From contig CM035806.1 in the NCBI GenBank assembly GCA_020466095.1, positions 168,706,371-168,770,370 of the forward strand: DNA of 64,000 bases, read 5' to 3'. This DNA comes from Chlorops oryzae (lineage: Eukaryota > Arthropoda > Insecta > Diptera > Chloropidae). Of the stretch, positions 10,869-21,614 are shown piece after piece. The position numbers were made by a program, and so were the translations under genes. Under the pieces are notes generated by a model. The model was not told where the DNA came from and did no database searches. It worked only from the letters and a program-made list of their open reading frames with translations. Numbering within the stretch: the first letter of the stretch is position 1; the number at the start of each line of letters is the position of its first letter.

Positions 10869-11193
10869 AAAATTTAAAGAGATGAAAGAGAAAAAGATTT
10901 AAATAGAAACAAATAAATAAAGAAAAAATATAATAATTTAATAAAAAAAAAAAAAAATATTAATAAAAGAAGATAAAAAAAAGTCAAAGCAAAAAAAAAT
11001 TTTTTTTCCCAGTCGCTGGTGACAGTTGATTTAACCGCGTGACAGTTATATCAACCATCAGGTAGTTATATCCTTATTGACTGTGTTTGTACTGTTGAAT
11101 TGACCGCTACTACACATAAGCTAACAATTAACGGTGAAATCGGTTATTTTAACCTGCTTTTTCAGTTAATATAACTACCTTTTTCTCTCGGTG

Positions 11194-12227
11194 TAGTGTT
11201 CATTGATTTTTTTTGTCGTTTGGCGCATCTTCTCAAGACCCAAAACCAAGATGGATAGATTAAATCAACACGGAAGAGCGAGAAAGCCTCTATTTTAGTA
11301 ACGAATTAACATTGCTGTTAATACAAAATCAAAATTTTTTCTATGAAAAACCTGTGCAAACGATCGCCATCCCATGGAGGTTTTTTTTTTTTTTTTTTTT
11401 TTTTTTGTTAAGTCTTTGCAAAGGAAATACGCGCTTAATTAAATTTATGAAAATTACATTTGAAAAAAAGTAGCAAATCACTGGCGTACAATTTAAAATG
11501 CATGTCACTACAATTTTGTCTGTTTGTAGCTTTGATCGCAATCTCGGAATCACACAGATCAACAAACGAAAAAAAAGAAAAAAAAAAAATTTCGAGAGAG
11601 ACGACTGCAGTAAACTAAAAAAATTGATCAAATTTCGCTTCGCGATCGACTCCAACTCGATTGTGCTTGCTTTTGTTGCGAATACAATATTTTCTGCACT
11701 GTCGTCCAGTGCTCTGGTGGGGACTTGAAGAGTAGCGTGTAGCAGCATTTAATGACTAAAGCGCATCAACGAAAATTACGGCACATCACCTTTTGACTCT
11801 GCCAGCTAACCACCATTCCATTCAGCCATGCAGGTACTCTGGCACTCGGTACTCAGGCAGCGAGATCTGTTGTTGGAACAATGCTTCATCAGCGTCATCG
11901 CGAATGGGAGCGTGCAGCAGCAGCAGCAGCAGCAGCCCCTCGAAAAGTGTGAGCCGTATTGCCTTTGCTTGTTGACTCCCAGCTTGAGTGTTTGGTGAAA
12001 GTTGAAATTTGAAATTTGAAATTTGATTGCATGCAAATGTGAACCGGTGCTCGTGCGGGAGGGAAAACGGCAACAAGGTTTTTTTTATACTTTTTTTTAA
12101 TATTTTTTTTTATTGTTGCAACCATTTTTATGTGTTTTTCTACATCTTCTCGTTTTTAAGTCAACCCATTGTCTTAGAGAGATGTTCAAAGCAGACTCAA
12201 ATTGGCACGTTCATACATACATACATA
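11194..12227. other. spacer between two inverted TIR elements
   Basis: Contains polyT at 11381-11406 and a CAG-rich patch at 11917-11935. No gene recognised. Confidence 0.4.
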
Positions 12228-13302
12228 CACCGAGAGAAAAAGGTAGTTATATTAACTGAAAAAGCAGGTTAAAATAGCCGAGTTCACCGTTATTTGTTAG
12301 CTTATGTGTAGTAGCGGTCAATTCAACAGTACAAACACAGTCAATAAGGATATAAGGCTGTCCATTAATTACGTAGCGATTTTGACCATATTGACCCCCC
12401 CCCCCCAGTAAGCATACTTTAGTATAAATCAGACACCCTTTATAAGCAGGCGTAAGATTTTTCGAACCCCTCCACCCTTTATGCTTACTAATTAATGGAC
12501 AGCCTAACTACCTGATGGTTGATATAACTGTCTCGCGGTTAAATCAACTGTCACCAGCGACTGGGGAAAAAAAAATTTATTTTTTGTTTTGACTTTTTTT
12601 TTTATCTTCTTTTATTAATATTTTTTTTTTTTTTTTATTAAATTATTATATTTTTTCTTTATTTATTTGTTTCTATTTAAATCTTTTTCTCTTTCATCTC
12701 TTTAAATTTTTTCGCCTCTGCCGAGCCTTGAACCGCTGACCTCCACACTTCGCTGGGCGAACGTCTTAACCCACTACGCTAAACGAACGAATTTAATTTG
12801 TTGGTCAAAATGCTCACTTGAGCTTATGGTTGCTCAAGTTTTGGGGAACGTGCTTTAGGAATTGTTTGACTCCCAAAATTTTTTGCTTGAAAATGAACCA
12901 TTAAAAAAAAAAAAATTAAATAAATTAAAACCTTAAAAATTTAGGAGAAAATTTTTGTCTTCCAAAACAACTACACTCTGAACAAAAAAAAAAAAACTGT
13001 AATTAAAGAAAAAATTCAGAAAAATTCCCGCCGCCAGCAGGGATAGAACCCCGAAGCTCACGACTGTCGAGTCACAGCTTAAACAACTGAGCTATCGAAA
13101 GCTCCAGAGGCGGTTGATCAGAATGCGAAGTTATACGTCTAAGTGAACGAAAGCGAATTTGAACAAAAAAAGTAACTGTTTTTCAACTGTGTTCATTTGA
13201 CTGCCTTTTTCAGTGCATTTTGACGCGGAATACAATTTATTTGATCACTCTTACTTTAACTGTTCTAAGTAGTCGATTTAACTGTTGTTATTTCTCTCGG
13301 TG
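12228..13302 (-). mobile_element. CACCGAGAGAAA-ended TIR element, copy 2 (inverted)
   Basis: Same family as 10280-11193 in opposite orientation, flanked by TA (12226-12227, 13303-13304). It carries the same two tRNA-like modules on the minus strand and is interrupted by a 149 bp element at 12356-12504. With copy 1 it forms a large inverted pair about 1 kb apart. Confidence 0.8.
12356..12504. mobile_element. nested PIF/Harbinger-like MITE
   Basis: Ends GGCTGTCCATTAATTA and TAATTAATGGACAGCC, flanked by TAA (12353-12355, 12505-12507). Comparison with the uninterrupted copy 1 shows the empty site ggataTAActacc, which confirms insertion with a 3 bp TAA duplication. Confidence 0.82.
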
Positions 13303-13440
13303 TACACACGTCGTATGTAGACATGCATGCAGGTATGTGTGTATGTGTGTATGCACGCAAATCTTAAAATAATGGATTGCATTGCATACAGAAAAAATAT
13401 TGTTATACATGTTTTTTTTTATTAATCCAAAATATGAATA

Positions 13441-13682
13441 CAGTCGAGTCTGGATAGTGTGAGACCCGGATAGAGGGAACACCTTGGACTGAGGCTTATA
13501 AAACAGATTACGCTGCTATTCGAACTATTCGCGAGAAGTCCATATTGAAATAAAAAAAAAAAAAAAAAAAATGAGAATTGTAACAAAGCTTTCATATAAA
13601 CATCATGCGTCGATAGTATGAACAGCCTCGGTAACAGGAACAGGCTTTGAAAAAGTTTGTTCAATCTATCCAGACACTACCG
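13441..13682. mobile_element. pogo/Tigger-like MITE
   Basis: Left end CAGTCGAGTCTGGATAG and right end CTATCCAGACACTACCG are inverted and flanked by TA. Internal GATAGTGTGAAC motifs are shared with copies at 15150 and 30518 and a right-end fragment near 33340-33433. Confidence 0.6.
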
Positions 13683-13692
13683 TAATTGGAAA

Positions 13693-13960
13693 CAGACCCG
13701 TGCGCAGGAATCACTCATGGGGGAGGGCTTGGTGGGGGTTTAACTGAAGTATGTATATTATACGTTACGTTACGCTGTGGTTCTAATCGAATCCTAAGAG
13801 GCCCAAATCTGATTGTTAAACTGTTTTTTTCACAATGTTCAAGACATATACAAGATATGCTTTTAAGAAATTTTTTGAAATGCCGAGTAAAAATATGCTC
13901 AAACCGTCTATCGGAAGGGGGTTAGAACCCCAAAACCTAAGCCCCTTGCGCACGGGCCTG
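13693..13960. mobile_element. hAT-like MITE, CAGACCCGTGCGCA ends
   Basis: Ends CAGACCCGTGCGCAGG and GCGCACGGGCCTG, flanked by a perfect 8 bp duplication attggaaa (13685-13692, 13961-13968). The left duplication directly abuts the TA of the preceding MITE. A right end of the same family is at about 19700-19711. Confidence 0.85.
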
Positions 13961-14051
13961 ATTGGAAATGCCTATTTTATATGTTCAGTTCCCGGAAGAA
14001 TTGCTTTAATTTTTGTTTCGATTTTGTAAAATTGAAGAGCTACACTGTAAA

Positions 14052-14424
14052 GGGCTGACTACACGATATGGTAACTGACCAAACGTCCGGCTTCTTTCAT
14101 TTGGTTAAAATTTGGTACATATTCTCATTTGGCTACAAGTCGTTTGGTTTGGTTTTTTACACGATATGCGCAATTTGTCCCAAAACATATGCATGCCGCC
14201 ATTTTTCGTTTGCGTCCAAATGTAATTTGGTCACAATTTGGCAAAAAAAAAAATTTGTCATCAACATTTGGTTGGGGTGTTACACGATATGGCTGCATTG
14301 CAAACACACGTTTGATTGCGACGTGAACAAATGCGACCAAATGCCATACGTATGTTTGGTAATTACACGATTTGATTTCGATTGGGCCAAAATTTGGTCA
14401 GTAACCTTATCGTGTATTCAGCCC
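14052..14424. mobile_element. MITE, GGGCTGACTACACGATATGG ends
   Basis: Inverted ends GGGCTGACTACACGATATGG and the complement near 14399-14424 (ATCGTGTATTCAGCCC). The motif TACACGATATG recurs internally, spaced roughly 100 bases apart. The target duplication is not clear. Confidence 0.7.
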
Positions 14425-14766
14425 ATAAAGAAAGATAATAGTGGTACTCATGCAGCTTCGCAAATGCCTTCGCAACTTATCCCATCGTAAATTTTCATGT
14501 AAATTTTGACAGTTGTGTGACAAAATTTCTCATTTCCCACAATTTGCGAAGCTGCACGAGTCCCACTAATAACTATCAAACAAATCATTATATTTTAAGA
14601 TTAAGTTTATTTAAATCTTTCCGTCTGCCAGTCTGAATCGAGAGAAGATATACATATGTAAGTACATATTCCATTTTTAAGGGCAGCGATTTGAATTCTG
14701 GTATAACGCTCAATACTACGATTGAAAATATCTGTTTACATTCAGTTCAAGCGGACGTTAGACATA

Positions 14767-15130
14767 CCCAGCAGTTATTTAGGAAGTGCATTACCAAAGT
14801 AATGCATTTTTTCATCGATGAAATAGGAATGCAAAGTAAATTGAACAAATTTGCATGGAGAGGTAATCGAAAAGGTAATGTGTTGCCTAATATGTTCACT
14901 CCCAAAGCAAAGCGTTACATACTTCTATAGCATTACTTGAGAATGCAAATAGTAATGCATTACAAAATCAAGTATTTTCGATTACTTTTCGTACAACTGG
15001 TAATGCAATTAGGCATGCATTACATTCGCTAGGACATCGCCGTGTTCAAAATAATCGATTCTGTAATGCATAAACAGTACGCCTTTTGAATTACTTTTTG
15101 CATTACCATCGGTTACAAATATCTGCTGGG
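14767..15130. mobile_element. CCCAGC-ended MITE with GTAATGCATTAC motifs
   Basis: Ends CCCAGCAGTTATTT and AAATATCTGCTGGG, flanked by TA. The interior is dominated by GTAATGCA/TGCATTAC palindromes. It shares its terminal CCCAGC and 2 bp duplication with the elements at 26243, 29821 and 43368. Confidence 0.72.
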
Positions 15131-15149
15131 TATGTATGTATATTATATA

Positions 15150-15358
15150 CAGACACGTCTGGATAGTGTGAACCCCGGATAGAGTGTGAACACCTCGGTG
15201 GTGTGAACATATAATTAATATAATTATTTTTTTTTTTGTGAAACTTATGTAAAAACCATATACATACATATATAAAAACTTGGCCTCGATAGTGTGAACA
15301 GCCTCGGTAGTATGAACAGCTTCGGGGTAAAATAGTTCACTCTATCCAGATTCGACTG
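15150..15358. mobile_element. pogo/Tigger-like MITE
   Basis: Ends CAGACACGTCTGGATAG and CTATCCAGATTCGACTG, flanked by TA. Internal GATAGTGTGAAC repeats as in 13441-13682. Confidence 0.65.
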
Positions 15359-15939
15359 TAAATTCGTATTGTCGTGTAACGAAAAACAATAACGCTGGGT
15401 CTGAAAACTGTCATTGCTCTTTTTTTTCTCTCTCTCTTTCTTTTTTATCTCTGTGTAAATTTTTCCACTGTCATTTGCGAACGATTCAAACGCGATGAAA
15501 AAACCCGACTTGAGCAGCGAAAGCATTTGAATTGCTTGCCAATCTGGGCGTGTAATTCACAATTTTTGGTCTTACCGTTTCATAACTTATTGAGGAAGTT
15601 GCCATAAACGTACGGAAGTTAAAATTTCAATTAAAAATTTTATAATTACCAAATAAAAACGAGAGAGAGAGAGAGAGATAAAATTTGTAATAAAATTGAA
15701 TCAGCAGTTTTTGAAAATCACTTAACGTTAGTCATTATAACGTTTCATAAAACCTTCTCAGCATGTACCTATGCTTAACTTAACTTAGAAATATTCCCTT
15801 TAGATCAACTTTATTTAATACGTTTTGCATACTTCCTTCGCTCCCGAAATAATTTTCTCCCTATATGCCTATACTTATGAGAAATATTTCAAAAGAATTT
15901 ATTTCTTTATTATTGGGGTTTGGGAAGCGATTATGCGGT

Positions 15940-16272
15940 CTCTTTATCCTTCCCTCTCTATCCGTCTCTCTCATTCTCTCTCTTTCCCTTTCAATCTCTC
16001 CTTTTATATTTCCTTCTCCCTCTGCTTCTCGCTATTTCTCTCTCTCCCGCTCTCTCTCTCTCTCATTCCCTTTCTCCTTTTCTATGTCTTTCTAATTCTG
16101 CTTCCCTCTCTTCTTCTCGCTGTTTTGCTCTCTCCTTCCCACTCCTTCTCTCTACATCTCTGTCCTTATCTCTCTTTCCTTGTCCCATTCTGTCCTTTTC
16201 CCCATTTCTGTCTCTCCCCATACACACCTTCTTTCTATCTCCTTCTCTCTATCTCTCTATCTCTCTTTCCAG
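15940..16272. repeat. CT-rich microsatellite tract
   Basis: About 330 bases of imperfect (CT)n with TTCC interruptions on the plus strand. Open frames here are Ser/Leu repeat artefacts. Confidence 0.9.
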
Positions 16273-16951
16273 CTGATCATGCAAACTCTTTTACCGAAAT
16301 CTAGGCAGAAAATTTTAATTGCTAATACCATAAGCGCTAGTCGATTCCATTATAACCTCGCAAGGCGTTTAGAAATGTTCGTTATTTCTCGAATTTATGC
16401 ATTTGAAGTGAAACTTTTTCAAGCGGTCCATAAGTTGACATACAAAAATAATTTGAATACAACACAAAAAAAAAAAAATTCGAAGGGTCATTCGGTACAA
16501 ATGTTCAAGGACGGCCTTGGTTATGATGAAACGCATTGCTTAACGACTTCAATGGACCCGTACGTGCTCTAAGCACTTTATCGACACGTTTGCTCCAGTG
16601 TTCATTGAAAAAGTTATATAGGTACTTACAATTGACTGCACACGAGAAAAAGCATTTATCGAAATTGCGTTCACTTTTCTCGACTCCAGAGTGATTAGAT
16701 CGATTAAAGGGTTAGAGGGTGTAGAAATGTTGAAGAGAAAATTTCCACGCATCAAAAAGGGTTCTAAGTCTTTTTTTTCTCAGCTAGCATTTTAGGAGTG
16801 ATCGTGTATATTAGTACGAAATAAATCCGGAACATGCGTGCAGAAATATAAAGCTCTGAAATTTAGCTCCGAAATATGTTCGTAGAATATTTAAGACACA
16901 AATAAGTTTGTAGTATTTATTAATTTTTCGGCTCGGAAACGAGTGCGACAT

Positions 16952-18140
16952 TAGAGCTGGAAAAATAATCGATACCACTATCGACACTATTGATGATTTC
17001 AAACTATTGAAAACATTGGAAAGGTGGTGCGGGCGGTGAAAGAGGGTTTTCTCCTTTTTGAAATGGACAGATTCATAAAAATGCCTTAATTTAGATTAGG
17101 GCGAGCCGCTTGAAAATTCATCTTTCGATTATCAAAAATATCGATTGTCAAAATTATCGATAATCGAAACTATCGATGATAGTGAAGGTGATGATGATGA
17201 CGATGATGATGATGATGGGGGTGAGGTTGGTGATGATGATGGTGAGGTTGGTTATGATGATGGTGTTGATGTTGTTGATGGTGTTGCTGGTGTTGATGGT
17301 GATGATGGTGATGATGATGGTGATGAGAGTGATGATGGTGTTGGTGAGGTTGGTGATGATGAAGGTAATTATGGTGATGATGAGGTTGGTGTTGTTGTTG
17401 TTGATGGTGTTGCTGATGTTGATGGTTTTGATAGTGTTTATGGAGATAATGACGTTGATGATGATGGTGAGGTTGGTGATGGTTAGGTTGGTTATGATGA
17501 TGGTGTTAATGTTGTTGATATTGTTGATGTTGTTGATGGTGTTGATGGTGATGATGGTGGTGATGATGGTGATGATGATGGTTATGATGATGGTGATGAT
17601 GATGGTTATGATGATGGTGATGATGGTGCTGATGGTGTTGATGTTGTTGATGTTGTTGATGCTGTTGAAGCTGTTGATGGTGTTGATGGTGTTGATGTTG
17701 TTGATGTTGTTGATGTGGTTGATGTTGTTGATGTTGTTGATGTTGTTGATGTTGTTGATTGTGATGATGGTGATGACTTTGATGATGATGACGTTGATGA
17801 TGATGATGTTGATGGTGAGGTTGGTTATGATGATGGTGGTGCTGATGGTGTTGATGTTGTTGATGGTGTTGATGGTGTTGATGGTGTTGATGGTGTTGAT
17901 AGTGTTGATGGTGATGATGGTGATGATGGTGTTGATGGTGATGATGTTGATGCTGTTGATGGTGTTGATGGTGATGATGGTGATGATGGTGATGATGTTG
18001 ATGATGGTGATGATGGTGATGATGGTGATGATGGTGATGATGGTGATGATGGTGATGATAGTAATAATTGTGTTGGTGAGGTTGGTGATGATGATGATGG
18101 TGTTGATGGTGTTTTTGCTGTTGTTGTTGCTGCTGTTGCC
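16952..18140. mobile_element. second minisatellite-bearing TAGAGCTGG element, right end lost
   Basis: Begins TAGAGCTGGAAAAATAATCG and follows the left part of the 5758 element through the conserved block GAAATGGACAGATTC to TATCGATAATCGAAAC, then enters a GAT/GGT/GTT array. No right TIR is visible. The array passes into the 11-bp array at 18153. Confidence 0.65.
17174..18132. repeat. GAT/GGT/GTT minisatellite, about 1 kb
   Basis: Same triplet-phased composition as 6024-8025, more regular, with GATGTTGTT and GGTGATGAT subrepeats and a (TTGTTGCTG) tail. Confidence 0.95.
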
Positions 18141-18152
18141 TGTTCCCGCCTT

Positions 18153-18708
18153 CGTATAGCCATCGTATAGTTATCGTATAGCTATCGTAAAGCTATCGTA
18201 TAGCCCTCGTATAGCCCTCGTATAGCCTTCGTATAACCCTCGTATAGCCCTCGTATAGCCTTCGTATAGCCTTCGTATAGCCTCCGTATAGCCTTCGTAT
18301 AGCCTTCGTATAGCCTTCGTATAGCCTTCGTATAGCCTTCGTATAGCCTTCGTATAGTCCTCGTATAGCCCTCGTATAGCCTCCGTATAGCCTTCGTATA
18401 GCTTTCGTGTAGCCTTCATATAGCCTTCGTATAGCCTTCGTGTAGCCTTCGTATAGCCCTCGTATAGCCCTCGTGTAGCCCTCATATAGCCTTCGTATAG
18501 CCTTCGTGTAGCCTTCGTATAGCCTTCGTATAGCCCTCCTATATCCCTCGTATAGCCCTCGTATAGCCTTCGTATAGCCATCGTATAGCCCTCGTATAGC
18601 CTTCGTATAGCCCTCGTATAGCCTTCGTTTAGCCTTCGTATAGCCCTCGTATAGCCCTCGTATAGGCCTCGGATAGCCCTCGTATAGCCTTCGAATAGCC
18701 TTCGTAAG
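18153..18708. repeat. 11-bp tandem array, about 50 units
   Basis: Unit CGTATAGCCTT/CGTATAGCCCT, length 11, with point variants. Because 11 is not a multiple of 3, all three minus-strand frames read the same 11-residue period (RLYEGYTKAIR). Confidence 0.95.
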
Positions 18709-18712
18709 CACT

Positions 18713-18790
18713 GCATTTATATGTTTTTGAACTAGAGGCGAACATGAACAAACACGCTCATTGCGGAGCTCTTACCGGTCCGACGGCCGG
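18713..18790. repeat. short dispersed duplication, copy 1
   Basis: About 75 bases (TTTTTGAACTAGAGGCGAAC to CCGGTCCGACGGCC) recur at 19437-19515 with few changes. The two copies flank the block that holds the MITE at 19128-19427. Confidence 0.6.
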
Positions 18791-19127
18791 CAACGCACTG
18801 ATTGAGCTCACGTATTGTCACGCTATTTATACTCTTTTCAAAATTGAACAGAATGTCTTTTTGACTTCGAATAAATGTTATTTTGCTCCTTAATGCCTTG
18901 ATGCCTATGCCAGGGAGACATTTCCTACAGGGTTTCCGGCAACTTTTCTTTTCTGAAGGTTTCCTTGGATCATAGAGAAAATTCACGAGAAGAAAATTCC
19001 TGGAAAACTCTATATTTTCCCCCCATAAGAAAATACTTTCGTGTTTTCCTTCCCAAAGAAATATATGTAAATTCCCTTTATAGCTTTCCAATCATTCACC
19101 TTAATGTCCTGCCCAGAGCTGACCTAA

Positions 19128-19427
19128 GGGGCCGTCCATATATTACGTCAGCATGATTTTAACCATTTTAGACCCCCTCCTCCCCCTTATCATCAATCGT
19201 CATCGTACAGAACCCCCTCCCCCCTTGTTTGACATCATCTTTGAGCTCTTTATTATTTCACAAGTAAATAGAAATTAATTTCTTCAAAGTATAGTTTAAT
19301 AGTGTTTTCTTGTAAGATAGAGATGATGACGTGATCATTGCGGATTGACCCCCCTCATCATCAAGCGTCATCATTCGCGAGACCCCCTCCACCCTCCTGT
19401 AAGATGACGTAATATATGGACGACCCC
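19128..19427. mobile_element. PIF/Harbinger-like MITE, GGGGCCGTCCATATATTACG ends
   Basis: Ends GGGGCCGTCCATATATTACG and CGTAATATATGGACGACCCC, flanked by TAA on both sides (19125-19127, 19428-19430). Related in ends to the nested element at 12356. Confidence 0.8.
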
Positions 19428-19436
19428 TAAGCTCTA

Positions 19437-19515
19437 TTTATGTGTTTTTGAAGTAGAGGTCGCAGGCGAACATGAGCAAACACGTTCAGTGCGGAGCTCT
19501 TACCGGCCCGACGGC
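19437..19515. repeat. short dispersed duplication, copy 2
   Basis: Copy of 18713-18790 with a small insertion. Confidence 0.6.
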
Positions 19516-19516
19516 C

Positions 19517-19711
19517 TACACACACTCTGTATCGAGGGTATATTGCGTTTGTGTGGTTGTGTGTAACACCCATAACCAGTCGAGATAGACCATATAGAAA
19601 TGATCAGCGTCACCAGGAGATTCGATTTAGACATGTCCGTCTGTCTGTGGGTTTGTGTGGGTAGTTGTTGGTTATAGCCCCCAAAACGACCCCCGTGCGC
19701 ACGGGCCTGCT
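19517..19711 (+). repeat. fragment of the CTCTGTGTCGAGGGTATATT repeat family
   Basis: Matches 39024-39150 (ACACTCTGTRTCGAGGGTAT, CAGTCGAGATAGACCAT, GACATGTCCGTCTGTCTG) and then ends in a GTGCGCACGGGCCTG right terminus like that of 13693-13960. Confidence 0.6.
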
Positions 19712-20097
19712 TAATAATATTATAAATGCGAAAGTAACTCTGTCTGTCTGTGTGTTACGCCATCACGCCTAAACTAGTTAACCGATTTAAATGAAATTTG
19801 GTACGGACATAGTCTAGAGCCTGAGAAAGGACATCGACTGCTTTTCAATGCGAAATCAGGGCTGTAAGTAGTTGAATGTTTGCATGGAAATGATGCCATT
19901 TTCAAAGCTAGACAGCTTAAAACATAGGGTTGGAGTGGGAAAGAGTTGGAAAAAGCGGGAAAGTGAGGGAATGATAGATAGGGTGAATGAGGATGGGAGA
20001 GGGAGCTTTACTGGCTTAGCTTAATTGTTTTTGAAAATTTTAAGTTATTGATTTTTGAAAAATTACTTTCTTCGAAGGCGGTGCTCCGGGTCTGCTA
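19712..20097 (+). repeat. AAATGCGAAAGTAACTCTGT repeat, Helitron-like 3' end possible
   Basis: Starts near AAATGCGAAAGTAACTCTGT with short CTGT repeats, then a CCGATTTAAATGAAATTTGG stretch, and ends GGTCTGCTAG followed by T. This layout resembles a repeat common in insect genomes. The terminal CTAG would fit a Helitron, but I see no clear 5' TC end or hairpin. Confidence 0.4.
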
Positions 20098-20136
20098 GTA
20101 TATATATGTATATGCATATACATATGTACTTATATA

Positions 20137-20263
20137 CAGGGTGTCCCGAAAACTTTTGTAAAAAATCAAACCATCGATAGGTCGAGTCAAGAGAAACTTT
20201 TTTTGTTTTTAGACAAAACCTATCGATGGTTTGATTTCTTACAAATGCTTTCGGGACACCCTG
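20137..20263. mobile_element. hairpin MITE, CAGGGTGTCCCGAAA ends
   Basis: Near-complete palindrome of 127 bases with ends CAGGGTGTCCCGAAA and TTTCGGGACACCCTG, flanked by TA. The arms include AAATCAAACCATCGATAGGT and its complement. Confidence 0.8.
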
Positions 20264-20267
20264 TATA

Positions 20268-20656
20268 TCGTCGGCTTAAAGTGTAAACCTGCTTACTAAC
20301 AATTTCAAAACTTTACAGGGTAAACAAAAAACACTTCATTTTTTCAAGACTTCAAGCTTGGGAAGGAGACCCAAAATATGGATAGTTTATTTTGTTCCCA
20401 TATGAAGTCTCTTTTAATTTCGATTCTGTGCACTATACAATTTCTACGTTGGAGTCACTTGATGGTGTTAGCTGTGAACTTTGACCACAGTTGGACTTAG
20501 CAGTTTAACTCATCACCAATTTCTCCGTATTTAGAATTTGAAATTAAAAAAGATTTTTTTGCCTGACAATGCAGTGTCCTTTTTTCTTTCGAATTACATC
20601 GAAAAGTCACAATCTGTTGAAAGTGGACTTAGCAGGTTTACACTTTAAGCCGACGA
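20268..20656. mobile_element. MITE, TCGTCGGCTTAAAGTGTAAA ends
   Basis: Inverted ends TCGTCGGCTTAAAGTGTAAA (match extends to about 26 bases), flanked by TA. It begins only a few bases after the previous hairpin MITE. Confidence 0.8.
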
Positions 20657-20923
20657 TATGCCCTTTTCGAAGTGCGCATTAATTGAAATCCCAAAGAAGA
20701 ATCTAATGTGTTAACCTAATGACGTTAACGAAATCATACTAAATAATATTTAATGATAGTTCTCATCGGTATACTTCTCGAAGTTGCTGGCACGAATTTC
20801 CAACGTAATGAGCTTGACGTTTTATCGCCTGAAGTTCTAGATATTTATTTTTAGCTTTCGGAAACTTTAAACCCATTAAATGAATATTTAAAATTATTCA
20901 TAGTTTTTTTCTCTTCAAATTTG

Positions 20924-20934
<11 letters not shown>

Positions 20935-20970
<36 letters not shown>
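20935..20970. repeat. (TA)n microsatellite
   Basis: About 17 TA units between CATACA and GTACGTG. Confidence 0.9.
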
Positions 20971-20974
<4 letters not shown>

Positions 20975-20990
20975 GTGTATAATAGATACA

Positions 20991-21614
20991 CCCAGTAGAA
21001 AAATATCTCCCGCAGGACAAAGTCATCAGTGATTTCATCGGGACATATACATAGGTGATATTGTCAAGGTGCCATAACCTCAGGTGGCATTGGATGCATT
21101 CAGCAGACTCAACAGTTGTGCAACTGTTGACTGCGCGGGTTCTATTTCCAAAAATGCAGTCCGCTCAGTCAACAATCTGCGAAAGCTCAGTTGGTAGCTA
21201 GCGCGCCATTTAGACGATTCCGAAAAATGCCTTTATTTAGATAAGGACGAGAGCCGCTCGAAAATGCATCTTTCGATTTTCAAAATTATCTATAATCGAA
21301 AATATCGATTCTAGAAACTATTATCGGAAATTTCGATTATTAAATATATCGATTTTTGAAAATATCGATTGTTGAACATATCGATAATTTTGAATATCGA
21401 TAAAAGTAACTATCGACTTCTCGAAGCTAAAGACTATTGAAAAAATCGATTATTGGACCTATCGATTATTGAAATAATCGATTGATGAACCAATCGATTA
21501 TTAAAACTAGAGAGTATCTATAAAATGATTTCTATAAATAGAAAAGACAGTCGGTGCGGCTCCTTTTGTCATCCGGATGTTATCGCGGATGTCCGCTTGA
21601 CATTTTCTACTGGG
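20991..21614. mobile_element. CCCAGTAG-ended element with tRNA-like halves and TATCGATA cluster
   Basis: Ends CCCAGTAGAAAA and TTTTCTACTGGG are inverted. The flanks (ca/ta) match only partly. Inside, a B-box-like GGGTTCTATTTCC (21137-21149) precedes an A-box-like AGCTCAGTTGGTAG (21189-21202), so the tRNA-like halves are in swapped order. The region 21230-21510 has the GCCTTTATTTAGATAAGGAC block of the 5758 element and many ATCGAT motifs. Confidence 0.6.

Larger units (their letters stand above)
10280..11193 (+). mobile_element. CACCGAGAGAAA-ended TIR element, copy 1, with two tRNA-like modules
   Basis: Ends CACCGAGAGAAA and TTTCTCTCGGTG, flanked by TA on both sides (10278-10279, 11194-11195). 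Subterminal parts repeat AGTTAAATCAACT-like motifs. The interior holds two tRNA-like Pol III promoter modules, each followed by an A/T-rich body. Two more copies lie at 12228 (inverted) and 41883 (internally deleted). The TA duplication in all three suggests a Tc1/mariner-type mobiliser. Confidence 0.8.

Noticed and set aside
17145..18163. 327-codon Met/Val/Leu frame, Asp/Gly frames and a Ser/Pro/Thr frame
   Set aside because: By-products of the second minisatellite. No start context, domain or splice structure.
18171..18716. Two overlapping 170-180-residue repeat proteins (RLYEGYTKAIR period)
   Set aside because: An 11-bp array gives the same 11-residue repeat in every stop-free frame, so this is not evidence of coding.
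19130..19430. Conserved regulatory element because of the palindromic TGACGTAATATATGG
   Set aside because: The palindrome is the TIR of a MITE with a TAA duplication.
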